A stretch of 64,000 nt of DNA from Actinomadura latina NBRC 106108 (GCF_001552195.1 NZ_BCQS01000003.1:1010403-1074402), one strand, 5' to 3'. Positions 29,648 to 37,840 are shown, counted from the stretch's first letter. Numbers and translations: made by a program. Notes: generated by a model not told the origin, from the sequence alone.

Positions 29648-30982
29648 TCAGGGGCGTCCGAGGGCCCGGTAGTTCCAGCCGGCCGCGCGCCAGCGCTCGG
29701 GGTCGAGCGCGTTGCGCCCGTCCACGATGTTGCGTTCGGCGACGACTTCGGCGAGCGCGTTCGGGTCCATGCCGCGGAACTCGGCCCACTCGGTCAGCAG
29801 CAGCACGACGTGCGCGCCGCGGGCCGCGGACAGCGTCGAGTCGCCGTACTCCAGTGACGGCTGGGCGCGGCGTGCGTTCCGCATGGCCTGCGGGTCGTAC
29901 ACGGTCACCTCGGCGCCCTGGGCCCGTATGGACGCGGCCACGTCCAGCGCGGGGGAGTCGCGGACGTCGTCGGAGTTGGGTTTGAACGCGGCGCCGAGGA
30001 CGCCGACCGTCCGCCCGGCGAACGAGCCGCCGAGCAGTTGCCGGGCGAGGTCCACCATCCTTATCCGCCGCCGGATGTTGATCTCATCGACCTCGCGGAG
30101 GAAGGTCAGCGCCTGGTCGGCGCCCAGCTCCCCGGCGCGGGCCATGAACGCCCGGATGTCCTTGGGCAGGCAGCCGCCGCCGAACCCGAGGCCGGGGCCG
30201 AGGAACTTGCCGCCGATCCGGTCGTCGTAGGAGAGCGCCTCGGAGAGCTTCGTCACATCGGCGTGCGCGGCCTCGCAGACCTCCGCCATCGCGTTGATGA
30301 ACGAGATCTTGGTGGCGAGGAACGCGTTGGCCGACACCTTCACCAGTTCCGCGGTCGGGAAGTCGGCGGTGATGAACGGCGTCCCCTCCGCGATCATCGT
30401 CCGGTAGATCTCGCGGAGCACCTTCTCGGCGTGCTCGGCGGCCCCCTGCTCGGCGGGCAGCCCGGCCACGATCCGGTCGGGGTGCAGGGTGTCCTGGACG
30501 GCGAACCCCTCGCGCAGGAACTCCGGGTTCCACGCGAGCACGGCGTCGCCGCCGGCCGGCGCGACCCTGTTCAGGGTCTCCGCCAGCCCCGCCGCCGTCC
30601 CCACCGGCACGGTGGACTTCCCCACGATGAGGCAGGGCCGCTGAAGCAGGGGCGCCAGCGAGGCGATCGCCTCGTCGACGTAGCTCAGGTCGGCCGCGTA
30701 CTCCCCGGCCTTCTGCGGCGTCCCCACGCACAGGAAGTGGACGTCGCCGAACTCCGCGGCCTGCTTGTAGGACGTGGTGAACCGCAGCCGCCCGGTCTCC
30801 AGGCCCCGCCGCAGGACGGGCTCCAGCCCCGGCTCGTAGAACGGCAGGTCGCCGTCCGACAGCCGTGCGATCCGCTCGGCGTCCACGTCGAGGCCGAGCA
30901 CCTCGAATCCCAGGTCGGCCATGCACGCCGCATGCGTGGCGCCCAGGTAACCCGTTCCGATGACCGTCAGCCGGTACGTCAA
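29648..30982 (-). CDS. UDP-glucose 6-dehydrogenase
   Basis: This is a 444-aa NAD-dependent enzyme that oxidises UDP-glucose to UDP-glucuronate for surface polysaccharides. It has the N-terminal Rossmann VIGTGYLGATHAACMADLGFEV, SKSTVPVGT-like VGKSTVPVGT, WNPEFLREGFAVQDTLHPDRIV, the catalytic Cys loop GFGGGCLPKDI, and FKPNSDDVRDSPALDVA. The start codon appears to be TTG (30982), preceded by GGGAG at 8 nt. It could serve the LCP and glycosyltransferase loci further along. A second, distinct nucleotide-sugar dehydrogenase lies at 56.2-57.5 kb. Confidence 0.93.
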   Translation of the reverse strand: MTYRLTVIGTGYLGATHAACMADLGFEVLGLDVDAERIARLSDGDLPFYEPGLEPVLRRGLETGRLRFTTSYKQAAEFGDVHFLCVGTPQKAGEYAADLSYVDEAIASLAPLLQRPCLIVGKSTVPVGTAAGLAETLNRVAPAGGDAVLAWNPEFLREGFAVQDTLHPDRIVAGLPAEQGAAEHAEKVLREIYRTMIAEGTPFITADFPTAELVKVSANAFLATKISFINAMAEVCEAAHADVTKLSEALSYDDRIGGKFLGPGLGFGGGCLPKDIRAFMARAGELGADQALTFLREVDEINIRRRIRMVDLARQLLGGSFAGRTVGVLGAAFKPNSDDVRDSPALDVAASIRAQGAEVTVYDPQAMRNARRAQPSLEYGDSTLSAARGAHVVLLLTEWAEFRGMDPNALAEVVAERNIVDGRNALDPERWRAAGWNYRALGRP

Positions 30983-31083
30983 GACCCGCTCCCTTCGATT
31001 CGCGGTCGCCGACTAGCGGCCTTGGTGGAAACGTGCCCGCTCCGGGCCCGTACCCGCGCCGCCCGGCAGGCCCTACTGGCGGG

Positions 31084-31089
31084 TAGCAT
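31084..31089 (+). promoter_or_regulatory. Putative -10 element of a leaderless acyl-CoA dehydrogenase transcript
   Basis: TAGCAT ends 7 nt before the ATG at 31097, and no Shine-Dalgarno sequence is present. Confidence 0.5.
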
Positions 31090-31096
31090 CTGCGGC

Positions 31097-32266
31097 ATGA
31101 GTTCTGACTTTCCCACGTATGCGCCGTCCGAGGAGCATGAGCTGCTGCGGCGTACGGTGCGTGAGCTGGCCGATGCCAAGATCGCTCCTTTCGCGGCGGA
31201 GGTGGACGAGGAGTCCCGGTTCCCGCAGGAGGCCCTGGAGGCGCTGGTCGCCAATGACCTGCATGCGGTGCACGTGCCCGAATCGTACGGGGGCGGTGGA
31301 GCGGACGCGCTGGCGACGGTGATCGTGATCGAGGAGGTCGCGCGTGCGTGCGGGTCGTCGTCGCTGATTCCGGCGGTGAACAAGCTGGGCACGGTGCCGG
31401 TGCTGCTGGCCGGTTCGGAGGAGCTGAAGAAGAAGTACCTGGCGCCGGTGGCGCGGGGTGAGGCGATGTTCTCCTATGCGCTGTCGGAGGCCGAGGCGGG
31501 GTCGGACGCGGCGGGGATGAAGACCCGCGCGGTGCGCGACGGCGGGGACTGGGTGCTCAATGGCGCCAAGATGTGGATCACCAATGCGGGGGTGTCGGAG
31601 TTCTACACGGTGATGGCGGTGACCGATCCGGCCGCCGGTGCCCGGGGCATCTCGGCGTTCGTGGTGGAGAAGTCCGATCCGGGCGTGTCGTTTGGGGCCA
31701 AGGAGCGCAAGCTGGGGATCAAGGGGTCCCCGACCCGGCAGGTGATCTTCGAGGACACCCGGATTCCGGCGGATCGGATCATCGGTGCGGAGGGGACGGG
31801 GTTCAAGACGGCGCTGGCGACGCTGGACCACACGCGGATCACGATCGCGGCGCAGGCGCTGGGGATCGCGCAGGGCGCGCTGGATTTCGCGTTGGGGTAT
31901 GTGAAGGAGCGCCGGCAGTTCGGCAAGCCGATCGCGGATTTCCAGGGTGTGCAGTTCATGCTGGCCGATATGGCGATGCGGCTGGAGGGGGCGCGGCAGC
32001 TGACCTACCACGCGGCGATCAAGTCCGAGCGGGCGATGCACGGTGAGAAGATCCCCGATCTGACGTTCGTGTCGTCGGCGTGCAAGGCGCTGGCTTCGGA
32101 TGTGGCGATGGATGTGACCACCGACGCGGTCCAGTTGCTGGGCGGGTATGGGTACACGCGGGAGTTCCCGGTGGAGCGGATGATGCGCGACGCCAAGATC
32201 ACCCAGATCTACGAGGGCACCAACCAGATCCAGCGCATGGTCATGGCCCGCCAGCTCCTCAAGTAG
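31097..32266 (+). CDS. Acyl-CoA dehydrogenase
   Basis: This 389-aa FAD enzyme introduces the alpha-beta double bond into acyl-CoA esters. Seen are FSYALSEAEAGSDAAGMKTRA and WITNAGVSEFYTV (FAD/substrate contacts), ERRQFGKPIADFQGVQFMLADMA, and the C-terminal QIYEGTNQIQRMVMARQLL with the catalytic Glu. Length is standard. Third positions here are notably less biased (more t and g) than in adjacent genes. The gene belongs with short/branched-chain dehydrogenases, but the substrate cannot be fixed. It is divergent from the UDP-glucose dehydrogenase gene and 114 bp from it. Confidence 0.94.
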   Translation: MSSDFPTYAPSEEHELLRRTVRELADAKIAPFAAEVDEESRFPQEALEALVANDLHAVHVPESYGGGGADALATVIVIEEVARACGSSSLIPAVNKLGTVPVLLAGSEELKKKYLAPVARGEAMFSYALSEAEAGSDAAGMKTRAVRDGGDWVLNGAKMWITNAGVSEFYTVMAVTDPAAGARGISAFVVEKSDPGVSFGAKERKLGIKGSPTRQVIFEDTRIPADRIIGAEGTGFKTALATLDHTRITIAAQALGIAQGALDFALGYVKERRQFGKPIADFQGVQFMLADMAMRLEGARQLTYHAAIKSERAMHGEKIPDLTFVSSACKALASDVAMDVTTDAVQLLGGYGYTREFPVERMMRDAKITQIYEGTNQIQRMVMARQLLK

Positions 32267-32302
32267 CCGCGGAAGGCCGGGGGCGGAAACGTGCCCCCGG
32301 CC

Positions 32303-32866
32303 TCACGGAGCAGATGTGGGGCCGAGGACCAGGGCGGCGGCGAGGTCGAGGACGTCCGCACGGTCGCGGCCCTCGTGGTCGGCCGCGAGGGAATGGTGCC
32401 CGATCGCCACGCAGAAGGCGATCAGGCTGCGGGCCTCGATCTCGTCGGGATCGGAGCAGAAGGTGCCGATCATTTCGCGCAGCAGGCCCATGCGCCGGTT
32501 GTCCACCCGCCGCAGGCGTTTGGCCACCGCCTCGTCCCGCCGGGCCCAGTCGCGCACGGCGAGGTCGAGGGGAAGCAGCCGCTCGCTGGAGAAGGTGAGC
32601 GCGCCCGCCCGCCGGGCCTTGGCCTTCGGGTCGCCGCCCGTCTCCTCGACCCGGTCGATCACCTCGTCGACGCTCTCCCGCTCCCAGGCGTCCAGCATGG
32701 CCTCCAGCAGCGCGCCGCGGTCGGCGAAGTACCCGTAGAAGCCGCCCTTGGTGACGCCGAGCCGTTTGGCCAGCGCCTCGACGCGCACGGCGTCCGGGCC
32801 GCCCGTGGCCAGCACGCGCAGACCCTCCTCGATCCAGTGTTCCCGCGGTGTCCGGGGAGCGCCCAT
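32303..32866 (-). CDS. TetR-family transcriptional regulator
   Basis: This is a 187-aa regulator with an N-terminal TetR helix-turn-helix (HWIEEGLRVLATGGPDAVRVEALAKRLGVTKGGFYGYFADRGALLEAML) and a helical ligand domain. It is divergent from the DUF2867 gene. Two identical-arm palindromes (TATACG-N4-CGTATA) occupy the gap, so it most likely represses its neighbour and itself in response to an unknown ligand. Confidence 0.9.
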   Translation of the reverse strand: MGAPRTPREHWIEEGLRVLATGGPDAVRVEALAKRLGVTKGGFYGYFADRGALLEAMLDAWERESVDEVIDRVEETGGDPKAKARRAGALTFSSERLLPLDLAVRDWARRDEAVAKRLRRVDNRRMGLLREMIGTFCSDPDEIEARSLIAFCVAIGHHSLAADHEGRDRADVLDLAAALVLGPTSAP

Positions 32867-32884
32867 GGTGTGTCCCGCCTCACA

Positions 32885-32900
32885 TATACGCAGCCGTATA
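32885..32900. promoter_or_regulatory. TetR-type operator, copy 1
   Basis: TATACG-CAGC-CGTATA, a perfect 6-bp inverted repeat, lies 19 bp upstream of the tetR start codon. It is identical in its arms to a second site centred 34 bp away. Confidence 0.8.
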
Positions 32901-32918
32901 AACAGGTTAGCCTGCCGT

Positions 32919-32934
32919 TATACGTAACCGTATA
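32919..32934. promoter_or_regulatory. TetR-type operator, copy 2
   Basis: TATACG-TAAC-CGTATA has the same arms as copy 1 and a different spacer. It lies 60 bp before the DUF2867 start codon. The 34-bp centre spacing (about three helical turns) would place two dimers on one face of the DNA. Confidence 0.8.
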
Positions 32935-32993
32935 CCTGCGGGGCGGTGAGACGACCGCCAACGTCATCGTTCGCACGCCCTGATGAGGTGAAG

Positions 32994-33596
32994 ATGCGAC
33001 TTTCCAACTCGGCCCACGCGCGGCAGCCATGGCGAATCCACGCCATCGCACCCGACTTCCATGTGCAGGACGTGTGGTCCTACCGCACCCCCGGCGCTGG
33101 ACCGGACGACTTTCCCGTAATGCTCGCGCTGATGGAGAACGCCGGCGGATTCAGCCACCAGCCCCGTCCGGTCAAGCTCCTGTTCGCGGTGCGCTGGACA
33201 CTCGGTCGCCTCCTCGGATGGGACAAGCCCGGCACGGGCCTCGGGACCAGAGTGGAATCGCTGCGCGATCGGCTGCCGGCCGACCTCGCCGAGACCACCG
33301 CCCAGGACTCCGGCGGCTCGCCGTTCACCCCCGTGTACCGGCTCGGCAACGAGGACGTCCGTGAACTGGCGAACAAGACCGTCCACGGCGTCATGCACCT
33401 GGGATGGGCGCCGACCGCCGCCGGCGACTACGAGCTGCGGATGGCCGTCCTGGTCAAGCCGAACGGCTGGTTGGGACGGCTCTACATGGCCCTCATCGCA
33501 CCGTTCCGCCACCTCATCGTCTACCCGATGCTGACCCGCCAATGGGAACGCGTGTGGGGAAACCGCCCTCCGGACGCCATGGGCGGCCTCGCTTGA
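32994..33596 (+). CDS. DUF2867-family protein controlled by divergent TetR
   Basis: This is a 200-aa protein of the DUF2867 family, recognisable from PWRIHAIAPDFHVQDVWSY, LLFAVRWTLGRLLGWD, and the C-terminal NKTVHGVMHLGW...MAVLVKPNGWLGRLYMALIAPFRHLIVYP. No catalytic function is established for the family, and an SRPBCC-like fold is sometimes suggested. GAGGTGA precedes ATG 32994. Its expression is presumably controlled by the two TATACG palindromes and the TetR gene next to it. Confidence 0.78.
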   Translation: MRLSNSAHARQPWRIHAIAPDFHVQDVWSYRTPGAGPDDFPVMLALMENAGGFSHQPRPVKLLFAVRWTLGRLLGWDKPGTGLGTRVESLRDRLPADLAETTAQDSGGSPFTPVYRLGNEDVRELANKTVHGVMHLGWAPTAAGDYELRMAVLVKPNGWLGRLYMALIAPFRHLIVYPMLTRQWERVWGNRPPDAMGGLA

Positions 33597-33623
33597 TGCC
33601 GATGCGCCTGAAGTAGCCCGGCG

Positions 33624-33652
33624 TTGACTTTCTCACAAAATCCATGTTCGAT
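33624..33652 (+). promoter_or_regulatory. Consensus-like promoter for a leaderless deoR transcript
   Basis: TTGACT (33624-33629) and TTCGAT (33647-33652) are separated by exactly 17 nt, an almost ideal sigma-70-class promoter. The -10 ends 7 nt before the ATG of the DeoR gene, so the message should begin at or next to the start codon. Confidence 0.75.
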
Positions 33653-33659
33653 CCATCGC

Positions 33660-34418
33660 ATGGAAGGTTCGGAGCGAGTCGCTGCGCTCATTGAGCGGTT
33701 GCGGACCACCGAGCACGTCACGGTGGTCGAGCTGGCCGAGGAGACCGGTGCGTCCGAGATGACGATACGGCGCGACCTCGACCAGCTCGCCGGGCGCGGT
33801 GTGCTGCGGCGGGTGCGGGGCGGCGCGGTGAGCCTGCTGCTGCGCGGTGAGGCGATGCCCTTCGCCGTCCGCGAGCAGGAGGCCGCCGGCGCCAAGGAGC
33901 GCATCGCCGCCGAGGTGGACGGCCTGCTCGCCGACGGCGAGGCGGTCATCCTGGACGGCGGCACCACCACGCTCACCGTCGCCCGCGCGATCACCGCGCG
34001 GCGGCTCACCGTCGTCCCGCTCGACCTGCACGCGGCGAACGCGCTCAGCGGCGCCCCGCAGGTGCGGCTGCTCGTCCCCGGCGGGCGGACCGCTCCCGGG
34101 GCGCTCGCGTTCACCGGGCCGCTGACCGAGGCGTCGCTGGCCACGCTGCGCGTCGACACCGCCGTCCTCGGGGTGTGCGGGCTTTCGCCCGAGCACGGGC
34201 TCACCGCCCACGAACTCGACGAGGTCCCGGTCAAGCGGGCCGCGATCGCCTCGGCCCGGCGCGTCGTCGCCGTCTGCGACGGAACCAAGTTCGGGCGTAC
34301 CGGGCTCGGGCTCGTGTGCCCCGTCACCACGCTCGACATGGTGATCACCGATCGCTCCGCGCCGGCGGCCGCCGTGTCGCGCCTCCGCGACGCCGGGGTG
34401 GACGTCCGCCTTGTCTGA
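33660..34418 (+). CDS. DeoR/GlpR-family transcriptional regulator
   Basis: This is a 252-aa regulator. It has an N-terminal DeoR helix-turn-helix (ERVAALIERLRTTEHVTVVELAEETGASEMTIRRDLDQLAGRGVLRRVRGGAV) and a C-terminal sugar-phosphate sensor domain of the isomerase fold (VILDGGTTTLTVARAI, VDTAVLGVCGLSPEHGLTA, KRAAIASARRVVAVCDGTKFGRTG). ATG 33660 matches the family start; an upstream TTG in frame is part of the -35 box. The MFS transporter gene overlaps its 3' end by 8 nt, so this regulator and transporter are co-expressed. Confidence 0.92.
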   Translation: MEGSERVAALIERLRTTEHVTVVELAEETGASEMTIRRDLDQLAGRGVLRRVRGGAVSLLLRGEAMPFAVREQEAAGAKERIAAEVDGLLADGEAVILDGGTTTLTVARAITARRLTVVPLDLHAANALSGAPQVRLLVPGGRTAPGALAFTGPLTEASLATLRVDTAVLGVCGLSPEHGLTAHELDEVPVKRAAIASARRVVAVCDGTKFGRTGLGLVCPVTTLDMVITDRSAPAAAVSRLRDAGVDVRLV

Positions 34419-35640
34419 TCCACAGCGGTCGTTGCGCGCGGGCCGGATCGCCACCTTCGCCTACTTCGGGCTGAACGGCTTCCTGCTGGGACTGTGGATC
34501 GTCCACATCCCGGTCATCGAGGACCGCGCGGGGATCGGCCACGCCGTCCTCGGCTGGCTCCTGCTCCTGCTCGGCGCCGGAGCCCTCGGCGGAATGCAGA
34601 TCGCCGGGCGTCTCACCGACCGCGCCGGCGCCCGCGTCGTCGTGCCGCTCAGCGCCGCCGTGTGCAGCGCCGCGCTGGTTCTGCCGGGCGTGGCCGCCGA
34701 CGCCTGGACGCTCGGCGCGGCACTGCTGGTGTTCGGCGTCGGCAACGGCGCGCTGGACGTCTCCATGAACGCGCACGCCGTCCAGGTGGAACGCGGCTAC
34801 CGGCGGCCCGTCATGTCCGCCTTCCACGCGACCTTCTCCCTCGGCGGCGTCCTCGCCGCGCTGGTCGGCGCCCGGACGCTCGGCTGGGGCTGGAGCCCGG
34901 CGGCGACCCTGGGCGCGGTGGCCCTGCTCGGCGGCATCGCCGCCGCCCTGACCGCCCCCGTGCTCCTCCGCCCCGACACTCCCCAGGGCGCCGCACCCGC
35001 CGCTGGAGGACGGACCAGGACACCTCGCCGCATCTGGATGATGGCCGCCCTCGCCCTGATGGTCATGCTGTCCGAGGGCGTGGCCAACGACTGGAGCGCC
35101 CTGCACCTGCGCGACGGACTGGACGCGTCCGCCGCCACCGCCGCACTCGCCTACGGGGCCTTCGCCACCGCCATGACCGTCGGCCGCCTGCTGGCCGACC
35201 GGGTGGCGGCGCGCTTCGGCCCGGTGGCCGTCCTCCGCTACGGTGCCGGCCTGGCCGCGCTGGGGCTGGCGGTGGCGGCGCTGTCCCCCCGGATCCCGTC
35301 CGCCCTCACCGGGTGGGCCCTGTTCGGCGCCGGGCTCTCCGGCTGCGTCCCGCAGCTCTTCAGCGCGGCGGGCCACCACGACCCGGACGCCGTCGGCGCC
35401 AACGTCTCCCGGGTCGCCGGCCTCGGCTACCTCGGCATGCTCGCCGGACCCGCCGTCATCGGACCCTTGACCGACCTCGTGCCGCTCAACCTCACGTTCT
35501 TCCTGCCGGTAGCCCTCTGCGTCGTCGCCGCGTCCACCGCAGGCATCCTGCGTCCGCCGCGCGGCCCCCTCGACAAGGCCCGCCCCACCGAACCGGACGC
35601 GTCCGCCGACCCGACCGCCACGTCCGGCCCGCACCGCTGA
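34411..35640 (+). CDS. Major facilitator superfamily transporter
   Basis: This is a 409-aa membrane protein with about 12 hydrophobic helices. It has the MFS motif-A-like loop after helix 2 (GRLTDRAGARVVVPL) and a matching loop GRLLADRVAARFGPVAVLR in the second half. Conserved small-residue helices (NGALDVSMNAHAVQVE) resemble the MFS subgroup of FucP/YfcJ-like or 'membrane mover' sugar transporters. The start appears to be TTG 34411, inside the end of the DeoR gene. Substrate is unknown; the DeoR partner suggests a sugar or nucleoside. Confidence 0.88.
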   Translation: MSDPQRSLRAGRIATFAYFGLNGFLLGLWIVHIPVIEDRAGIGHAVLGWLLLLLGAGALGGMQIAGRLTDRAGARVVVPLSAAVCSAALVLPGVAADAWTLGAALLVFGVGNGALDVSMNAHAVQVERGYRRPVMSAFHATFSLGGVLAALVGARTLGWGWSPAATLGAVALLGGIAAALTAPVLLRPDTPQGAAPAAGGRTRTPRRIWMMAALALMVMLSEGVANDWSALHLRDGLDASAATAALAYGAFATAMTVGRLLADRVAARFGPVAVLRYGAGLAALGLAVAALSPRIPSALTGWALFGAGLSGCVPQLFSAAGHHDPDAVGANVSRVAGLGYLGMLAGPAVIGPLTDLVPLNLTFFLPVALCVVAASTAGILRPPRGPLDKARPTEPDASADPTATSGPHR

Positions 35641-35752
35641 CCACCGCGCCGTCTCGACGGCACCACCTCGCCCCGCAGCCGGCGCGGCGAGGGCGCTCGA
35701 CACGCCGCGTCCGCCGGCACCGCGTTCAGCGCGCCCAGAGGTGATGTTCAGA

Positions 35753-35786
35753 TTGCGTCACGGTAAGCGATTAATCCGTGACACAA
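35753..35786. promoter_or_regulatory. Long inverted repeat upstream of the HATPase-like gene
   Basis: TTGCGTCACGG (35753-35763) and CCGTGACACAA (35776-35786) pair at 10 of 11 positions around a 12-bp AT-rich spacer. The site is 64 bp before the ATG at 35851, in a 210-bp gap that is otherwise featureless. It is operator-like, and the regulator is unknown. Confidence 0.6.
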
Positions 35787-35850
35787 TGACGAGATTCCCC
35801 GTGCATCTGCCAGTCGGTGATCATCCCCGAATGTGAAGCAGGAGTTCTCG

Positions 35851-36363
35851 ATGCCGGTGTCCGTTGCCACCATGCCTGAGACACGTCCCCCGGCCGGTGC
35901 CGGAACCCGTCGCACGGAGGTGCTCGGGCTGGCGGCGCTGCCGTCCGCGGTGCCGGCCGCGTGGCACTTCGCCCGCGCGCTGCTGGGAGCTTGGGAGGTG
36001 GGGGAGGCCCGCCGGTGGGCATGCCAGCAGGTCGTGGCGGAGTTCGCCGGCGACGCGCTGGCGGCGGCGCGCGGTACCGCGATGCTGACGGTGCGGTTCC
36101 GGTTGTGCGCCCGCTACCTCGTCGTCGAAGTCCACGACGACGGCTCAGGGTGGTCGCGGGCCGCGCCGGACGGCAGCGGCCGAGGGCTCCCGCCGATCGG
36201 ATCCCTCGCGTCCGAGTGGGGCGTGTACGCGCAGGCGGGCGGCAGAGTGGCGTGGGCCGCCTGGGGGCTCGCCGAGAGCACAGGGTTCGCGAGTGATGCG
36301 AATCCGGCCGACCTGCCATCCGCCGAAGGTCTCATGGATCCGGTAACGCCGCACAACTGGTGA
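35851..36363 (+). CDS. Degenerate HATPase_c (RsbW/anti-sigma-like) protein
   Basis: This is a 170-aa protein with the layout of short actinobacterial ATP-binding regulators. It has an N-terminal strand region, a helix corresponding to the N-box (CQQVVAEFAGDAL, with Asp68 where these kinases usually have the Mg-binding Asn), a G1-like motif (VEVHDDGSG), and a G2-like segment (GSGRGLPPIGSLASEWGV). The replaced N-box residue makes kinase activity uncertain. ATG 35851 has AGGAG 7 nt upstream. No sigma factor or XRE/DUF397 partner is adjacent. It is probably a regulatory protein acting by binding a partner. Confidence 0.7.
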   Translation: MPVSVATMPETRPPAGAGTRRTEVLGLAALPSAVPAAWHFARALLGAWEVGEARRWACQQVVAEFAGDALAAARGTAMLTVRFRLCARYLVVEVHDDGSGWSRAAPDGSGRGLPPIGSLASEWGVYAQAGGRVAWAAWGLAESTGFASDANPADLPSAEGLMDPVTPHNW

Positions 36364-36397
36364 TCAACATCTCACCGCCAGGGCGGAGCAGGCTGCG

Positions 36398-36422
36398 GGG
36401 GACGGGCGGTGGGCCCGTCCCC
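36398..36422. terminator. Bidirectional hairpin terminator
   Basis: A perfect 10-bp inverted repeat (GGGGACGGGC / GCCCGTCCCC) with a 5-nt loop lies in the 70-bp gap between two convergent genes. Confidence 0.75.
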
Positions 36423-36433
36423 GGGCGTGCGGG

Positions 36434-36922
36434 TCAGTCGTGGGAGATCTTCAGGGTCACCGTGCCGTCCTTGTTCAGGCGGGGACGGAACGTGATGCCG
36501 TTGTAGGTCGCGCTGGTGTTCGTCTTGGCGTCCACCGTGCTGATCATCTTGGTGCTCTTGCTGCGGATGGTGAAGGTCGCCCGGCTGTCGTCGATCTTGA
36601 TGTGGATCGGGTCGAGGCCGTACTTCTTGTCGAGCTTGATCGTCTGGCCGTCGCGGACCTTGACCTCGCACTCGGCGTCCGCGCACTCCTTGAGCTCCTT
36701 GTCGCCCTCGGCGGCGGGCGGGGCGGACGGGTCCGCCGCGTCGGAGGACGGCGCCGCGTCGGAGGACGGCGCTGCGGCCGATGGCGCCGCGGACGGGGCG
36801 GCATCGGACACCGCCGGTTCGGGCGGCGGGGCGGCGTAGGCGCTCGCGGCGGCGATGCCGGCGGTGAGCGTCAGCGAGACGGCGGTGGTCGTGGTGAGCA
36901 GGCCGAGAACCCTGATCGACAT
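36434..36922 (-). CDS. Secreted protein of unknown function
   Basis: This is a 162-aa protein. A Sec signal peptide is clear (MSIRVLGL, then a hydrophobic core, cleavage likely after ASAYA near residue 31). It is followed by about 40 residues of Pro/Ser/Ala linker with repeated PSSDA units, then a compact domain of about 85 residues with two Cys (ECADAECEVKV) and alternating beta-like segments. I do not recognise the domain. ATG 36922 has AGGAG 8 nt upstream; longer in-frame starts would place the signal peptide internally. The gene stands alone. Confidence 0.75.
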   Translation of the reverse strand: MSIRVLGLLTTTTAVSLTLTAGIAAASAYAAPPPEPAVSDAAPSAAPSAAAPSSDAAPSSDAADPSAPPAAEGDKELKECADAECEVKVRDGQTIKLDKKYGLDPIHIKIDDSRATFTIRSKSTKMISTVDAKTNTSATYNGITFRPRLNKDGTVTLKISHD

Positions 36923-36996
36923 CCTCTGGACTCCTGATCGATGACTGCATTCTGTCACTGGTCCGTTACCCAGTGTATTCGATCAAGAACATCCCG

Positions 36997-37797
36997 TCAT
37001 GATCGTTCGTCCACGAGGAGGGTCTGCAGGGCCCGGCCGAGGTCGCCGGAGCGGTCGGCGAGGGTCGCCTCGCAGAGGGCGCTGCCGCCGGGGTCGGCGT
37101 TCAGGGACGCGGCCATGCACAGCCACTCGCCGACCGGGTCGCGGTGCAGGGCGACGGTCAGGTCGGTGTTGATGATCAGCCACTTGGAGAGGTCCAGCTG
37201 GCTGCCGATGCCGGACGCGCTGTCCGCGAGCCTCAGGGCGTGCACCAGTGGCGTGTCGCCCTCGCCGGCCACCAGCGGGATCCGGGACCGGGCCCAGGTC
37301 GTGCCGGGGCCGGGCTCGCCGAAGGAACCCTCGACGGGACGCCACTCCATCGCCGCGAGGTAGCCCTCGACATGCAGGCCGTGCCACGTCCCGAACTCCG
37401 GAGTCGAGCCGGGCAGCGGTGTCGGGGCGGGAGCGTGGCTGACGGGTTCCAGGTGGGACGGCGCCGCCATGATCCGCCAGGCGGTGGCGCGGACGACCGT
37501 CCGTCCCTCGTGGGCGATCTCGCCTTCGAGGAGGCTGACCCGCTTGCCCGGCCGGACGACGCGGACGCCGACGTCGAGCGCGGCGACCGGGACGGGGCTC
37601 AGGATCTCCACCGTGACGCGGGCGATGCGGGTGCCGGGGACGGGGTCGTGCCGCTCGAAGGCCCGTCCGATCAGGGCCGACACCGGGCCGCCGTGCTGGA
37701 AGTCCGGTGACCAGGGGCCCGCCGTGGCGGCGGTGCTGGTGAAGCGGCCGTCGCCCAGCGGCTCGTAGTAGGCCCCGGCGGGCGCGTCCTTGCTCAT
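36997..37797 (-). CDS. TesB-like acyl-CoA thioesterase family protein
   Basis: This is a 266-aa protein with the double hot-dog layout of TesB-like thioesterases. It has DFQHGGPVSALIGRAFERHDPVPGTRIARVTVEILSPVP near the start (the HGG motif is typical), VRVVRPGKRVSLLEGEIAHEGR, and a C-terminal repeat of the fold ending NTDLTVALHRDPVGEWLCM and GGSALCEATLADRSGDLGRALQTL. It should hydrolyse or bind acyl-CoAs. ATG 37797 follows GGGAGGGAG. A CTAGAA/TTCTAG palindrome overlaps its -10 region 21-37 bp upstream. Confidence 0.85.
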   Translation of the reverse strand: MSKDAPAGAYYEPLGDGRFTSTAATAGPWSPDFQHGGPVSALIGRAFERHDPVPGTRIARVTVEILSPVPVAALDVGVRVVRPGKRVSLLEGEIAHEGRTVVRATAWRIMAAPSHLEPVSHAPAPTPLPGSTPEFGTWHGLHVEGYLAAMEWRPVEGSFGEPGPGTTWARSRIPLVAGEGDTPLVHALRLADSASGIGSQLDLSKWLIINTDLTVALHRDPVGEWLCMAASLNADPGGSALCEATLADRSGDLGRALQTLLVDERS

Positions 37798-37817
37798 GCG
37801 GCTCCCTCCCACGTCCA

Positions 37818-37834
37818 CTAGAACGTTATTCTAG
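37818..37834. promoter_or_regulatory. CTAGAA-N5-TTCTAG operator-like palindrome
   Basis: A perfect 6-bp inverted repeat contains TAGAAT, a plausible -10 on the minus strand for the thioesterase gene. The TAGAAC half-site resembles those bound by TetR-family lipid regulators such as KstR, although the spacing is not canonical. Confidence 0.55.
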
Positions 37835-37840
37835 CGGTGC

